From Collinsella aerofaciens ATCC 25986 (GTDB lineage Bacteria > Actinomycetota > Coriobacteriia > Coriobacteriales > Coriobacteriaceae): DNA of 64,000 nt. Below, one piece after another: positions 9,135 to 18,285 of the stretch. The notes beneath the pieces are model-generated. The model worked only from the letters and a program-made list of their open reading frames with translations. It was not told the DNA's origin and ran no database searches. The stretch spans positions 1,116,001-1,180,000 of the forward strand of contig NZ_CP048433.1 of the NCBI RefSeq assembly GCF_010509075.1, written 5' to 3'. The position numbers and the translations under genes are program-made. The number at the start of each line of letters is the position of its first letter. The first letter of the stretch is position 1.

Positions 9135-9958
9135 TGGCGGGCGCGGGGGCGAGCCCCTACGAGCTCGCGAGCGACGCCGCGTCGAGGCTCGGGATCGCCG
9201 TCGGGGCGGAGGAGCTCGCGACCCTCGCCTCGGACCTCGACCTCGGCGACGGGGAGATGGCCGCCGTGGCAGCCACCTTCTCCTACCTTGCGGAGAAGAG
9301 GAGGCTCGCCTCCATCGAGACGCTGCTGAGGCTGAGCAGGCTGCCCAGGCGCGAGCCCAAGACCTTCGAGGGCTTCGACTTCTCCAGGATCCAGGGCCGG
9401 GACGCGGCCGCGCTGGGCAAGCTCCCGTCGCTGGCCGACCTCTACGCGCACCGCAACGTCGCCTTCGTCGGGCCCGGCGGCATAGGGAAGACGCACCTCG
9501 CGCAGGCCTACGGGCGCGAGTGCTGCATGCGGGGGCTCAAGACCTACTACATAAAGGCGACCGAGCTCAGGGACAGGTTCCAGAAGGCCGTCCAGCGGGG
9601 AAACACCTCGCGGGTCGTCTCCTCGCTCGTCAAGCCGTCGTGCCTCATCGTTGACGAGGTGGGGAGATGCGTCTACGACAGGCCGTGCACCGACCTGTTC
9701 TTCGATGTCGTCGACAGGCGCTACGAGAAGGAGGGGCCGAACGCGATGGTCCTCACGAGCAACATCGCCCCGAGCGGGTGGGATGAGTTCTTCACGGGCG
9801 ACGACACGCTCCTCTGCGCCCTCGACAGGCTGTTCGACAAGGCGTCGGTGTTCGTGATGCGGGGCCCGAGCTACCGCGGCAGGGAGCTTGACACCTACTC
9901 GGTGGAGGCCGTCCCCCAGGCGGTGAAGGTGAGGGGGATCCAGCCCGAGGGGATGTAG
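9131..9958 (+). CDS. istB: IS21 helper ATPase IstB
   Basis: 275 residues, DnaC/IstB-type AAA+ ATPase. Walker A is GPGGIGKTH (about 113-121) and Walker B is CLIVDEVG near residue 174. IstB regulates target choice and stimulates IstA. The ATG overlaps the istA stop codon by four bases. It appears intact and is followed by the right end of the element with its internal repeats. Confidence 0.94.
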   Translation: MMAGAGASPYELASDAASRLGIAVGAEELATLASDLDLGDGEMAAVAATFSYLAEKRRLASIETLLRLSRLPRREPKTFEGFDFSRIQGRDAAALGKLPSLADLYAHRNVAFVGPGGIGKTHLAQAYGRECCMRGLKTYYIKATELRDRFQKAVQRGNTSRVVSSLVKPSCLIVDEVGRCVYDRPCTDLFFDVVDRRYEKEGPNAMVLTSNIAPSGWDEFFTGDDTLLCALDRLFDKASVFVMRGPSYRGRELDTYSVEAVPQAVKVRGIQPEGM

Positions 9959-10043
9959 GAATGCGATAGGAAAGTCATAGATGCGGGCGTGTTGGCTAAA
10001 ATGGGTCGGCCGGGATTGGTCAATCTCGGCCGACTATATTTGG

Positions 10044-11606
10044 CTAAAATAATCCGGCGCTAACAACAGGAACTAGAGCGCGATACAGCCTGTTGTCATT
10101 GATTGCCGGATAGGCAACCCCCTTCGCGTTCTCATTGGCATTTGCATAAGAGTCAAAGCTAGGAGAAACCAAAAAGTAGAGAAGAAAACTAGGAAGGAAT
10201 CCGTCAAGACATGAAAGGACAGCAAACCCAGTACTTGCGATGGGCTTAATATTAAAATCCTTATCTACGATACAGGCATTATGCAAATAAGGGCGGACGG
10301 TCGCATAGAGCACATCATTCTTTGCGACTAGCTTTCTTGCTCGTGAGGGCGCGTCAGCTGCATTTATAACAGTTTCTTGTCCGAGCTTTTGGTTCACATT
10401 GTCAATCGACGAGATGTCGATATAGGCAAAACGCGCCTCAGGCCTCTTCTGCCCGCGATTCAAGACAAGAGACCCTAAACGACGCCACTCCCAGCTCTCG
10501 GGTATCTCGAACGGGATCTCGTCCTCGATGCAGACGGGCTCGGACTCGCGGCCCCTGGCGTCCACCCTCTTCTCATAGCGGCGGCCATCGGAACCGGCGA
10601 AGATGATCGACTCACCGCCCTTCGGGGCCTTCATCTCCCCCTCGGCCACGAGCTGCCGGCGCTGCCCGCGGATGCGCTCCAGCAGAACGCCGGCGGGCTC
10701 GTCTGCGGGGTCCTGCGGCACGAGCCCTCCCTGAACCGCCAGCTGCAGCACCGACTTGCGCAGGCGGCCGGGCAGCGCGGCGTCGAGCTCCTCGCGGGCG
10801 TCCTCGAGCTCACCGTACTCCTCGACCAGGGGCATGAGCTCGTTCACCCGCTCGACGATGCGGCGCTGCTCGGCGAGAGGCGGAATCGGAAGAAATAGCT
10901 CTTTTAGCACTGCTGCTTTGATTCCTTTTGCGGTCGTCCCCGTGGCATGATCCTTAACTTGAATTTGGAACAGTGGAGATAGAATTATTTGGCAGAACAG
11001 GGCATTGTCTGGACCAACTGTGCCGTAATTCTGAAGGGTAATGACACGCTGTCCACAGCTGCAACGTTTCATTTCGCATATCGCGCAATACCCCATCGGG
11101 GCTTCGGTTGTAAACAGCAAATCGCCACGGTGGGTCTCTCCGCGAGACAAGCGTGTTGCATATTCGTCTTCTGAAATATACTCCTCGCGTGTGTAATCAA
11201 TATAGCCTTGGCGAATGTTGCTCGCAGTCATTAGTCGAACACCTGAAGGTGATTTGTGAGGTGTTTTACCCCTGTAATCAATGAAGTTATATACGGTTTC
11301 CAGCCTTGCCCAAGCCCACCCCTCGGGCAGCTCCTCAAACGGCACTTCGTTCGCGATGCACTTATCGCTAGTCACGCGACCCTTGGCATCCACCTTCTTC
11401 TCATAGGGGGAGCCATCGGAACCGATATAGATAATGCTCTCCCCGCCCTTCGGGAATTTAGCCTTACCCTCAGCAATAAGCTTATGCTTCTCTTCACGAA
11501 TACGCTCAAGCAGGACGCTTGCAGGCTCATCACTCGGGTCTTGTGGAACGAGCTTTCCCTCAATCGCCATTTGCAGGATTGAGTTCTTCAGGTCTTTTGC
11601 CTTCAT
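10044..11606 (-). CDS. hsdS: type I restriction specificity subunit HsdS, expressed copy, C-terminus cut by IS21
   Basis: 520 residues in the present frame. HsdS sets the DNA target of the HsdM/HsdR complex. The start MKAKDLKNSILQMAIEGK follows hsdM directly (the ATG abuts its stop), so the two are co-transcribed. Two recognition domains (about 75-235 and 375-510) are joined by the 401-bp repeat region. The frame ends VPVVSAGLF because the IS21 element at 7690-10065 replaced the final ~20 residues (PPASEQKRIVSRVTEVFALTN, recoverable beyond the element). Host sequence ends at 10066. The lost tail is part of the second conserved helix, which normally contacts HsdM, so function may be impaired. 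Confidence 0.92.
   Translation of the reverse strand: MKAKDLKNSILQMAIEGKLVPQDPSDEPASVLLERIREEKHKLIAEGKAKFPKGGESIIYIGSDGSPYEKKVDAKGRVTSDKCIANEVPFEELPEGWAWARLETVYNFIDYRGKTPHKSPSGVRLMTASNIRQGYIDYTREEYISEDEYATRLSRGETHRGDLLFTTEAPMGYCAICEMKRCSCGQRVITLQNYGTVGPDNALFCQIILSPLFQIQVKDHATGTTAKGIKAAVLKELFLPIPPLAEQRRIVERVNELMPLVEEYGELEDAREELDAALPGRLRKSVLQLAVQGGLVPQDPADEPAGVLLERIRGQRRQLVAEGEMKAPKGGESIIFAGSDGRRYEKRVDARGRESEPVCIEDEIPFEIPESWEWRRLGSLVLNRGQKRPEARFAYIDISSIDNVNQKLGQETVINAADAPSRARKLVAKNDVLYATVRPYLHNACIVDKDFNIKPIASTGFAVLSCLDGFLPSFLLYFLVSPSFDSYANANENAKGVAYPAINDNRLYRALVPVVSAGLF
10485..10885 (-). repeat. 401-bp inverted repeat, copy in expressed hsdS
   Basis: Reverse complement of 5888-6288 with no mismatch seen. 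It contains the 28-bp site variant at 10569-10596. Homologous or site-specific exchange here would swap only the second recognition domain. Confidence 0.92.
11397..11424 (-). repeat. 28-bp inversion-site repeat, copy in 5' part of expressed hsdS
   Basis: Reverse complement of 5376-5403 with no mismatch. It encodes GSDGSPYEK just before the first recognition domain. Exchange with 5376-5403 would swap both recognition domains and flip about 6 kb, including the recombinase gene and the IS21 element. Confidence 0.8.
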
Positions 11607-13085
11607 CTACGCCTCAATCCCAAGAATCTCGCAAATACGAGCAAGCTTCTGGTCAATCTCGGCATCGAGCTTAGCGCGCTCTTCTTTGTAGTTCCTGATC
11701 AGTTCGTCAGGCGGTAAGATCTCCTCTTCCTCGTGAGGATAGCCGCACACGTCAAAGTTAAAACCGCCGTCTCGCAACTCGTCAACCGTATAGTACTTGG
11801 CCTTGGGATTGCCGTCTTCCTCGATATCCCGACGGTTCTCCCACCATTCCTTTACAGGTGCAAAATGTTCGATCCTAATGGGCTTGGTCTTAGAGAAGTG
11901 TTTATACCCCTCGGGCATGTCCATGCGATAGAACCAAACGCCCTCAGAGGCCCCCGTATTATCGAAGAACAGAACGTTAGTAGTGATGCTCGTGTACGGA
12001 GCGAAAACACTCTGTGGAAGGCGCAAGACAGTATGCAAGTTCATGTCCTCAAGCAGGCGACGCTTGATCTCCGTCTTTGCACTATCCTGGCCAAAGAGAA
12101 AACCATCCGGAATGATAACAGCAGCGCGGCCGCCTCGCTTAAGACGATAAAGAATGAGTCCAAGGAATAGATCTGCGGTCTCGGAGCTACGGAGTGCAAC
12201 AGGGAAGTTGTTTTGCACCGATGCACTCTCGGACCCGCCATAGGGCGGGTTCATAAGTACGACGTCAAACTGGCCGTCAGGCTTGTGCTTCCACTCGCGA
12301 ACATCCTTCTCGAGAGAGTTATCGTGAAAGACTTCAGGATTATCAATATCGTGCAACAGCATGTTGGTCACGCACAGCAGGTAAGGGAGCTGCTTCTTCT
12401 CGATGCCGTAGACCGATCTTGCATAGAGTTCACGATCGGCTGGAGTCTGAACCTGGGAGTCGAGAATCTTGAGGGCGCTCGTCAAAAAGCCGCCCGTGCC
12501 ACACGCGAAGTCAGCCACAGTCTCGCCGAGCTTGGGCGCAAGTGCCTGGGCCATAAAGTCAGTCACCGCTCGGGGCGTGTAAAACTCGCCGGCATTACCC
12601 GCGGACTGTAAGTCTTTCAGGATGGTCTCGTAAATTTCACCGAAGGCGTGGCGCTCTTTGTACTCGGTAAAATCAACCGACTCGTCAATCTCGTTGATGA
12701 CTTGACGAAGTAGAATCCCATCCTTCATGTAGTTGTTGGCGTCAGTAAAAGCAGCCTTGACGACGACGTGTCGCAAAGGCGCATCAGGTGCAAGCTCAAG
12801 ACTCTCAAGAGTCTTGAATAGATCATTGTTCACAAAGTCGAGAAGCTCATCGCCAGTAAGCGCCTTGCCGTCTTTCGCATCGTGCGCCCAGCTATACCAG
12901 CGCAGGCGCTCGGGGATGATGGACTGATAGGAGTCATCGTGAAACTCCCACTCCTGCTCCTTGGCATCGTAAATCTTGAGGAAGAAAAGCCAAGTCATCT
13001 GCTCAATGCGCTGCGCATCGCCATTGATGCCGGCGTCTTTGCGCATGATGTTCTGCAGGGTCTTTACGAGAGATCCCAGTGCCAT
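11607..13085 (-). CDS. hsdM: type I restriction-modification DNA methyltransferase HsdM
   Basis: 492 residues, N6-adenine methyltransferase subunit. An N-terminal HsdM helical domain (about 5-140) is followed by the SAM-binding motif I FACGTGGFL (about 191-199) and catalytic motif IV NPPYGG (about 278-283). With HsdS it methylates, and with HsdR it restricts. It lies 19 bp after hsdR and immediately before hsdS on the minus strand, forming an hsdR-hsdM-hsdS operon. The frame is intact and full length for the family. Since hsdR is broken, it may act as a stand-alone, possibly phase-variable, methyltransferase if HsdS still works. Confidence 0.95.
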   Translation of the reverse strand: MALGSLVKTLQNIMRKDAGINGDAQRIEQMTWLFFLKIYDAKEQEWEFHDDSYQSIIPERLRWYSWAHDAKDGKALTGDELLDFVNNDLFKTLESLELAPDAPLRHVVVKAAFTDANNYMKDGILLRQVINEIDESVDFTEYKERHAFGEIYETILKDLQSAGNAGEFYTPRAVTDFMAQALAPKLGETVADFACGTGGFLTSALKILDSQVQTPADRELYARSVYGIEKKQLPYLLCVTNMLLHDIDNPEVFHDNSLEKDVREWKHKPDGQFDVVLMNPPYGGSESASVQNNFPVALRSSETADLFLGLILYRLKRGGRAAVIIPDGFLFGQDSAKTEIKRRLLEDMNLHTVLRLPQSVFAPYTSITTNVLFFDNTGASEGVWFYRMDMPEGYKHFSKTKPIRIEHFAPVKEWWENRRDIEEDGNPKAKYYTVDELRDGGFNFDVCGYPHEEEEILPPDELIRNYKEERAKLDAEIDQKLARICEILGIEA

Positions 13086-13104
13086 TTGCTATCGTTACCT
13101 TTCT

Positions 13105-14510
13105 CTATGCGATGTAGAGCTCGTCCTCGAGCATCTGCGCTGCCTGAATGTACTGTTGTTTGCCGCCGAATGCGGCGACGATCTTCATTGGGCTGCCAAA
13201 CCGACGGAATTCCTCGAGGTCGAGGACGTGGGTGTCGTCCAAGTCTACGAGGTTCGACGTCGCATATTTGTCGAGAAGCGCTTCAAGGACCTCACGCGCG
13301 ACGCCGGCATACTCATAGAGCACGCCCTTTTTCTTGACACTATTGGCTCTCTCGCTGCGCGTAAGAGGTCTCTGGTCGTAAGCAATGTGGCAAATGAGGT
13401 CAAAGTCGCTCATTTGCTCCTGTCCAGTCTCGAGCCGCAGCTCATCCAGGAATACGCCACGCGCGCGCAGCTCATCGATAATCGCTTGTTTCTTATGTTC
13501 AGAGTTCCACGCCGCTAGGAAGTGGTCAAGAGTGTCGTATTCGCCGAGAATGTTTTTTCGCGTATAGTCCTTAAGGCTCTCAGTTACAAGAAGGCCATCG
13601 GAGGAGTAATACTGCACCATCTCCGACACTACATAGACGTCGGCCCCATGAACGTGATATTTCACATGGGAGGACGGATCGTCCGGCGGCAATACGGGTG
13701 GGTCTACGATCGGAGACGGAGGCGGAACGGGACTGCCGCCATTGCCGCCGGGACCCGGATCCGCAATGGGGTCACCCGGATTAGGCTCAAACACAACAAC
13801 AGGTTCGCCATCAAACTCGGGATCTGCAAACAAACGCGATGCGTCACGAAAATCGAGGATGGTGAAATAGAGTTTGTCGTAGTCCTCACAGATACGGGTT
13901 CCGCGGCCGATAATCTGCTTGAACTCCGTCATTCCGTGCTCACCGAACTTGTTGTCGAGCACGACTACCTTACACGTCTTGCAATTAACACCAGTGGTGA
14001 GAAGCTTCGAAGTCGTAACGATGGTCGGGTATTTCTCGTCGGGGTCGATGAAGTTATCTAACTGAGCCTTACCTTCCCTGTCGTCACCCGTAATCTTCAT
14101 GATGTAGGTGGGGTGATCTCTTACGATATCGGCGTTCTCGTTTACAAGGGCACGTCGCATATTTTCGGCATGCTCGATGTCAACGCAAAAGACTATGGTC
14201 TTGGAGTAACGATCCGTCTCCTTTAGAAATTGAGTTATCCGCTTGGCAACTTCCTCGTAGCGCTCTTTGATGACAATCTCGCTGTCGAAGTCTTGCTTCT
14301 CGAAAACACGTTTGGGCAGAGCTTCGCCGCGATCATCTATGGTGCCTTCCTCAGTACGGTATCCGTAAATGTCGACGTTCAGCTTAGGACGAATAACTTT
14401 ATACGGGGCGAGAAAGCCATCCTCGATTCCCTGTTTAAGGGAGTAGGTGTAGACAGGTTCGCCGAAGTAGGTAATGTTTGAAACCTCTTCAGTCTCCTTT
14501 GGCGTAGCCG
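13105..14510 (-). pseudogene. hsdR: type I restriction endonuclease HsdR, 3' fragment
   Basis: C-terminal two-thirds of HsdR, about 468 codons. The protein resumes at ATPKETEEVSNITYFGEPVY, directly after helicase motif III. It carries helicase domain 2 with IVTTSKLLTTGVN and IIGRGTRI (motifs V and VI), a proline/glycine-rich linker (near 13680-13770) and an EcoEI_R_C-like C-terminal region. Upstream the frame continues only into the inserted IS256-type element. Joined with 18286-19210 minus one 8-bp target duplication, the two parts give a single in-frame gene of 777 codons, confirming simple disruption rather than drift. Confidence 0.92.
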
Positions 14511-14621
14511 GGTAGCGCACAGAGATGTGGTGTAAGAGGCGGGGCATGCCCCGCCTCCGCCCTTTCTTGAAAGGGAGGGGACACCGCCTAGAATTCGTCG
14601 TTGGAGTAATGAAGGTGACGA

Positions 14622-15302
14622 ATGGAAGGAAAGGCGATGCCCCAAGAAGAGAGTGTACTGCGCCTCGGCCGCGACGAGGCCCTCGAGGCGGCGAGGCTTT
14701 GGCAGGAGTGCGGCGACGCGCGCGAGTTCGCGTGCAGGGTGCTGGGCGGCGTGATGAACGCACTGATGGACTCCGAGGCCCAGCAGATGTGCGGCGCGAG
14801 CCGCAATGAGCGCAGCGACGGCAGGGAGAACAGTCGCAACGGCTACCGCCCCAGGTCGCTCAAGACCGCCGTGGGCGACGTGGAGCTCGAGATACCCAAG
14901 CTCAGGCACGGCACCTACTACCCCGAGGGCATGCTCGCGCGATGGTCGCGCGTCGACACCTCGGTGGCCGCCATCGTGCAGGAGATGTACGTGTGCGGCG
15001 TATCCACCCGCAAGGTCGAGCGCGTGGCGTCCAGGCTGGGCATATCCTCGCTGTCGAGCTCGGAGGTCTCGAGCCTCTGCTCCGACCTCGACGCCGAGGT
15101 GGCGGAGTTCCGCCGCCGCGACCTGTCGGGCACGCCGTGCTGCTACCTGTGGCTCGACGCCACCTACATGAGCTGCAGGGTCGGCTCGTCGGTCGTCTCG
15201 CAGGGCGTCGTGACCGCGATCGGGCTGGGCGCCGACGGGCGCAAGCACTTCCTGGGCTGCGACGTGGTCGACACCGAGAGCGAGGACTCCTGGGCGGCAT
15301 TC
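14622..15302 (+). pseudogene. IS256-family transposase, 5' fragment
   Basis: First 227 codons of a mutator-type transposase. The start could also be the ATG at 14637, which has AAGGAAAGG just upstream. The catalytic core begins with the first aspartate in YLWLDATYMSC. The frame is broken after DSWAAF by the nested IS21 element and stops a few bases inside it. The remaining part resumes at 17564 in the same frame; together they would make 444 residues, close to the family length. Confidence 0.92.
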
Positions 15303-15403
15303 TGTTAGCGTCAATCTATTTTTCACCAGTTTCGCTAAACAGGCGTGCCGTTCGCGCAAAGGCGGTTTCACCGGTTGCGCTAACGTATTTTCACCGATTC
15401 CGG

Positions 15404-16177
15404 TCACGGCTTGACGGGACCGTCCCTCGGCAGGTCCTTCAGCCTGTAGGACCTGCCCGTTATCTTGACCAGGTGGCAGTGGTGGCACACCCTGTCCGCG
15501 ATCGCGCTCGCCGCCACGTCGTCCCCGAACACCCTGCCCCAGCCGCTGATCCCCACGTTGGTGGTGATGATCGTCGAGCGCTGCTCGTAGCGCGTCGATA
15601 TCAGCTGGAACAGCAGGTCCGCGCCCGCGCTACCGACGTCGAGGTAGCCGAGCTCGTCGATGATCAGCAGCCTCGAGTGGGCGTAGTACTTGAGCCTCTT
15701 CTTGAGGATGCCGCGCGACGAGGCGTCCTCCAGGTCCTCGACGAGCCGGGCGCAGTCCACGAACCTGACCTCGCGCCCCGCCCTGACCGCCTCGATGCCC
15801 AGCGCGACGGCGAGGTGCGTCTTGCCCACGCCGGGGCTCCCCACGAACAGGACGTTCTCGGCCCGCTCGACGAACCTCAGGGTCGCGAGCTCCTCGATCT
15901 CGGCGCGCGGGACCGACGGCTGGAAGTCCCAGTCGAAGTCCGCCAGCCCCTTGACGTAGGGGAACCCCGACGACCGTATGCGCTGGCTGGTAATCCTGAC
16001 CTCCCGGGCGGCGACCTCGACGCGCGTCATCTCCTCGAGGGCGGAGGCGAAGCCCCGCTCGCCCGCGGCGACCATCCTCACGTAGTCGGGCAGGGACGCC
16101 GCCATCTCGTGCAGCCCGAGCGCGGAGAGGTTCGCCTGCGCCCTGATCGAGGGGCTACCCTCCGCGACGGCGCCCAT
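15404..16177 (-). CDS. istB: IS21 helper ATPase IstB (nested element)
   Basis: 257 residues, IstB/DnaC-like AAA+ ATPase with Walker A GSPGVGKTH (about 107-115) and Walker B LLIIDELGYLD (about 168-178). It is the canonical IstB form, closer to classical IS21 than the other IstB in this window. The ATG overlaps the istA stop by one base (TGATG). It appears intact. Confidence 0.94.
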   Translation of the reverse strand: MGAVAEGSPSIRAQANLSALGLHEMAASLPDYVRMVAAGERGFASALEEMTRVEVAAREVRITSQRIRSSGFPYVKGLADFDWDFQPSVPRAEIEELATLRFVERAENVLFVGSPGVGKTHLAVALGIEAVRAGREVRFVDCARLVEDLEDASSRGILKKRLKYYAHSRLLIIDELGYLDVGSAGADLLFQLISTRYEQRSTIITTNVGISGWGRVFGDDVAASAIADRVCHHCHLVKITGRSYRLKDLPRDGPVKP

Positions 16178-17409
16178 CACGCCCCTCCGAGCGAGTCGAG
16201 CAGCGCGAGGTTGGCGCGCGCGGCCTCGGCGATGTCCGCGTCGGCCAGGCCGCGCTTCCCCTCGAGGGCCTGCCCATAGTGGTCGGGGTCGTAGTTGATG
16301 GGCCTCGACGGCCCGGACGCGGCGTCGTGGACGGCGACCTCCTCGCCGGCCATCCTCACCACGACCTGGCCGCCGGGCATCGCTATGACGCTCACGCGCC
16401 GGCCGATGCAGCGCCTGGGCACGGACCACTCCCTGCCGGCGGCCCTGACGAGCATGGTCGGCGGGACGGTCTGGACGCTCACGTCGCCCACCATCGACTC
16501 GAGGAGACGGAGGTTCCCGATGGGTCGCAGGCTCTCCTTCTCCCGCATGAACAGCGCGTCAGGCGGCAGGCCGGTGGTGCGGTTCGGCTCCGAGTTTGCC
16601 TGGGCCTCGATCCGGGCCACCGCCTCGGCGAGGCCGCTCCACCCGGTGAACTCGCCGCCGTAGGCGAGCAGGCGGTTCAGGAAGCGGTTGGCCGACTCGT
16701 CCTTGCCCTTGGTCTGCGGCGAGCGCGGCGCGCAGAGCCTGAGCTCGAAGCCGGCCTCCCGCGCGAACCGCCACGCCCTCTCCTGCCTGGTCCTCCTGCG
16801 GCCCGAGACGGTCACCAGGCACGACATGTTGTCCGTGATGCACTCCTCCGGGACGCCGCCGAGGCGGGTGAAGGTGGCGAGCAGGCAGGACAGCAGGTCG
16901 TCGAGCGTGCGGCTCCTGACCGGTATGAAGCGGTGCTTCCGGGAATAGCCGAGCGTCGCGGTGAACACGCTGAACTCGAAGACCTCGCCCTCCGAGTCGA
17001 CGAGCCTCATGCCCTCCTTCCAGTCGAACTGCAGCTGCCTGCCCGGGGGCGTCTCGAACCGCGGGTGCGGCTCGCGGCCGCCCACACCCCCGAAGGGCAC
17101 GTCGCGGCCCCGGCACCATGCGGTGAAGGCGCCGTACCCGGGCAGCCCCTCCCCGCGGCCCTCGCGCAGGAACGCGTACACGGCCATCTTGGTCATCCCG
17201 GGCAGCTGGGCCTTCGCGCGGATCACCTCCTCGAGCGGGTCGAAGGCGCTGCCCCTCGCGGACCTCCCGTCGGCGGCGGCCTCGCCCTCCCGCCAGTACT
17301 TGGCGACCGTGTGCCGGTCCATGCCGTGCCTCCTCGCGATCTCGCTGAAGTTCGGCTTCGCGCCGGACCCCCTGTAGACGTTCAGCTCTCCCATTACGTT
17401 TCGCTCCAT
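16177..17409 (-). CDS. istA: IS21 transposase IstA (nested element)
   Basis: 410 residues. The N-terminal helix-turn-helix (NFSEIARRHGMDRHTVAKYW, about 20-39) recognises the element ends. The DDE core shows QFDWKEG, ITDNMSC and KGKDESANRF as the three acidic motifs. The start may be the second methionine (MGELNVYRG). It is coupled to istB downstream and appears intact, so this element may still be mobile. Confidence 0.94.
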   Translation of the reverse strand: MERNVMGELNVYRGSGAKPNFSEIARRHGMDRHTVAKYWREGEAAADGRSARGSAFDPLEEVIRAKAQLPGMTKMAVYAFLREGRGEGLPGYGAFTAWCRGRDVPFGGVGGREPHPRFETPPGRQLQFDWKEGMRLVDSEGEVFEFSVFTATLGYSRKHRFIPVRSRTLDDLLSCLLATFTRLGGVPEECITDNMSCLVTVSGRRRTRQERAWRFAREAGFELRLCAPRSPQTKGKDESANRFLNRLLAYGGEFTGWSGLAEAVARIEAQANSEPNRTTGLPPDALFMREKESLRPIGNLRLLESMVGDVSVQTVPPTMLVRAAGREWSVPRRCIGRRVSVIAMPGGQVVVRMAGEEVAVHDAASGPSRPINYDPDHYGQALEGKRGLADADIAEAARANLALLDSLGGA

Positions 17410-17563
17410 ATCCCGCTCCTCCCGGGTCGGATACCCGATCGGAGCATAGTTCCGTTAGCGCAGTTGGTGAAAGTACGTTAGCGGGGTCGGCGAAAGCGCG
17501 TTAGCGCATTCGGCGAGATGCGTTTGCGAAAGTGGTTAATTTTAGATTAGCGCTAACACATTC

Positions 17564-18217
17564 CTCGGCGGGCTGCGCGAGCGCGGGCTGGCCGGCGTTC
17601 GCCTCGTGGTCTCCGACAGCCACGCCGGGCTCGTGGCCGCCGTCTCGCGCCTGTTCCAGGGCTGCGCCTGGCAGCGCTGCGTGACGCACCTGCAGCGCAA
17701 CCTCCAGAGCGCCTGCTCGGGCAGGCCCGAGGACTCCAAGGCGGCCGTCAGGGACCTCGTGCATGCCGCGGTCTACCAGGACGACCCCGACCTCGCGCGC
17801 TGCGTGTGGGCCGAGGCGGCGCCCTGGGTGGCGTCGGTGTCCGCCAGGGCCGGCGAGGTCTTCGAGCAGGCCGAGGACTCCGCGCTGGCGTTCACGGCCT
17901 TCCCCAGGGCGCACTGGGCCAAGCTCCGCACCAACAACGTCCAGGAGCGCGCCAACCGCGAGATCAAGCGCCGCTACAGGGTCGTGCAGTCCTTCCCCTC
18001 GAGGGAGTCGATGCTGCGCCTGACGTGCGCGAGCCTCATGGAGACCGAGGGACAGTGGTCCCAGCAGCGCGTGTTCTCCGAGGCCTCGGCCGCCGAGGGC
18101 TTCGCCGAGCCCGCGGACAGGCCGGCCCCGACAGAGGGGAGGCGCCGCGCGCTCGGGCGGCGCGCCAGGGAGATAGTGGACGAGATAGTCGAGAGGCGCG
18201 GCCTCAAGAAGGAGTAA
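17564..18217 (+). pseudogene. IS256-family transposase, 3' fragment
   Basis: Remaining 218 codons of the interrupted transposase, starting LGGLRERGLAGVRLVVSDSH. It carries the second catalytic aspartate (VVSDSHAG), the CxxC/H signature region CAWQRCVTHLQRN and the catalytic glutamate in NNVQERANREIKRRYR. It lacks its own start. The right inverted repeat of the element follows at about 18250-18277. Confidence 0.92.
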
Positions 18218-18285
18218 TATCGGGACTTGCAGCGACGGACCTCAGGACGCTCTTACACCACGTCTGCGCGCGCCACCCGTAGCCG

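Larger units (their letters stand above)
7690..10065 (+). mobile_element. IS21-family insertion sequence (2376 bp), interrupting hsdS
   Basis: Ends are TGTTAGCGCCGG at 7690 and its exact complement finishing at 10065. Subterminal repeats (TTTTAGCC, GACCAATCCCGG) occur at both ends, as in IS21 elements. A 4-bp target duplication ACAG flanks it (7686-7689 and 10066-10069). It carries istA and istB in overlapping frames. Removing the element and one ACAG restores the expressed HsdS tail, which then reads VPVPPASEQKRIVSRV and stops at the end of the recombinase gene. Confidence 0.95.
15303..17558 (-). mobile_element. second, different IS21-family element nested in the IS256 transposase (2256 bp)
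   Basis: Ends TGTTAGCG at 15303 and CGCTAACA finishing at 17558, with a 5-bp target duplication CATTC (15298-15302 and 17559-17563). Several internal copies of GTTAGCG with GGTGAAA-like spacing lie at both ends (15303-15410 and 17450-17558), typical IS21 transposase sites. Its istA and istB are only distantly related to those at 7827-9958, so this is an independent element. Excision restores the frame SWAAFLGGLRERG of the host transposase. Confidence 0.95.
14511..18277 (+). mobile_element. IS256-family insertion sequence, itself interrupted (3767 bp total)
   Basis: Terminal inverted repeats begin GGTAGCGCAC at 14511 and GGTGGCGCGC (complement, ending at 18277). Both continue to a shared GTGGTGTAAGAG, typical of IS256 ends. 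An 8-bp target duplication CGTAGCCG flanks it (14503-14510 and 18278-18285), the usual length for this family. Without the nested IS21 element (15303-17558) and its 5-bp duplication it would be 1506 bp. It splits hsdR. Confidence 0.94.

Noticed and set aside
14942-16279. 445-codon plus-strand frame across the transposon junction
   Set aside because: It runs antisense to istB and over the IS border; composition is Arg/Gly/Pro-rich with no homologous motif.
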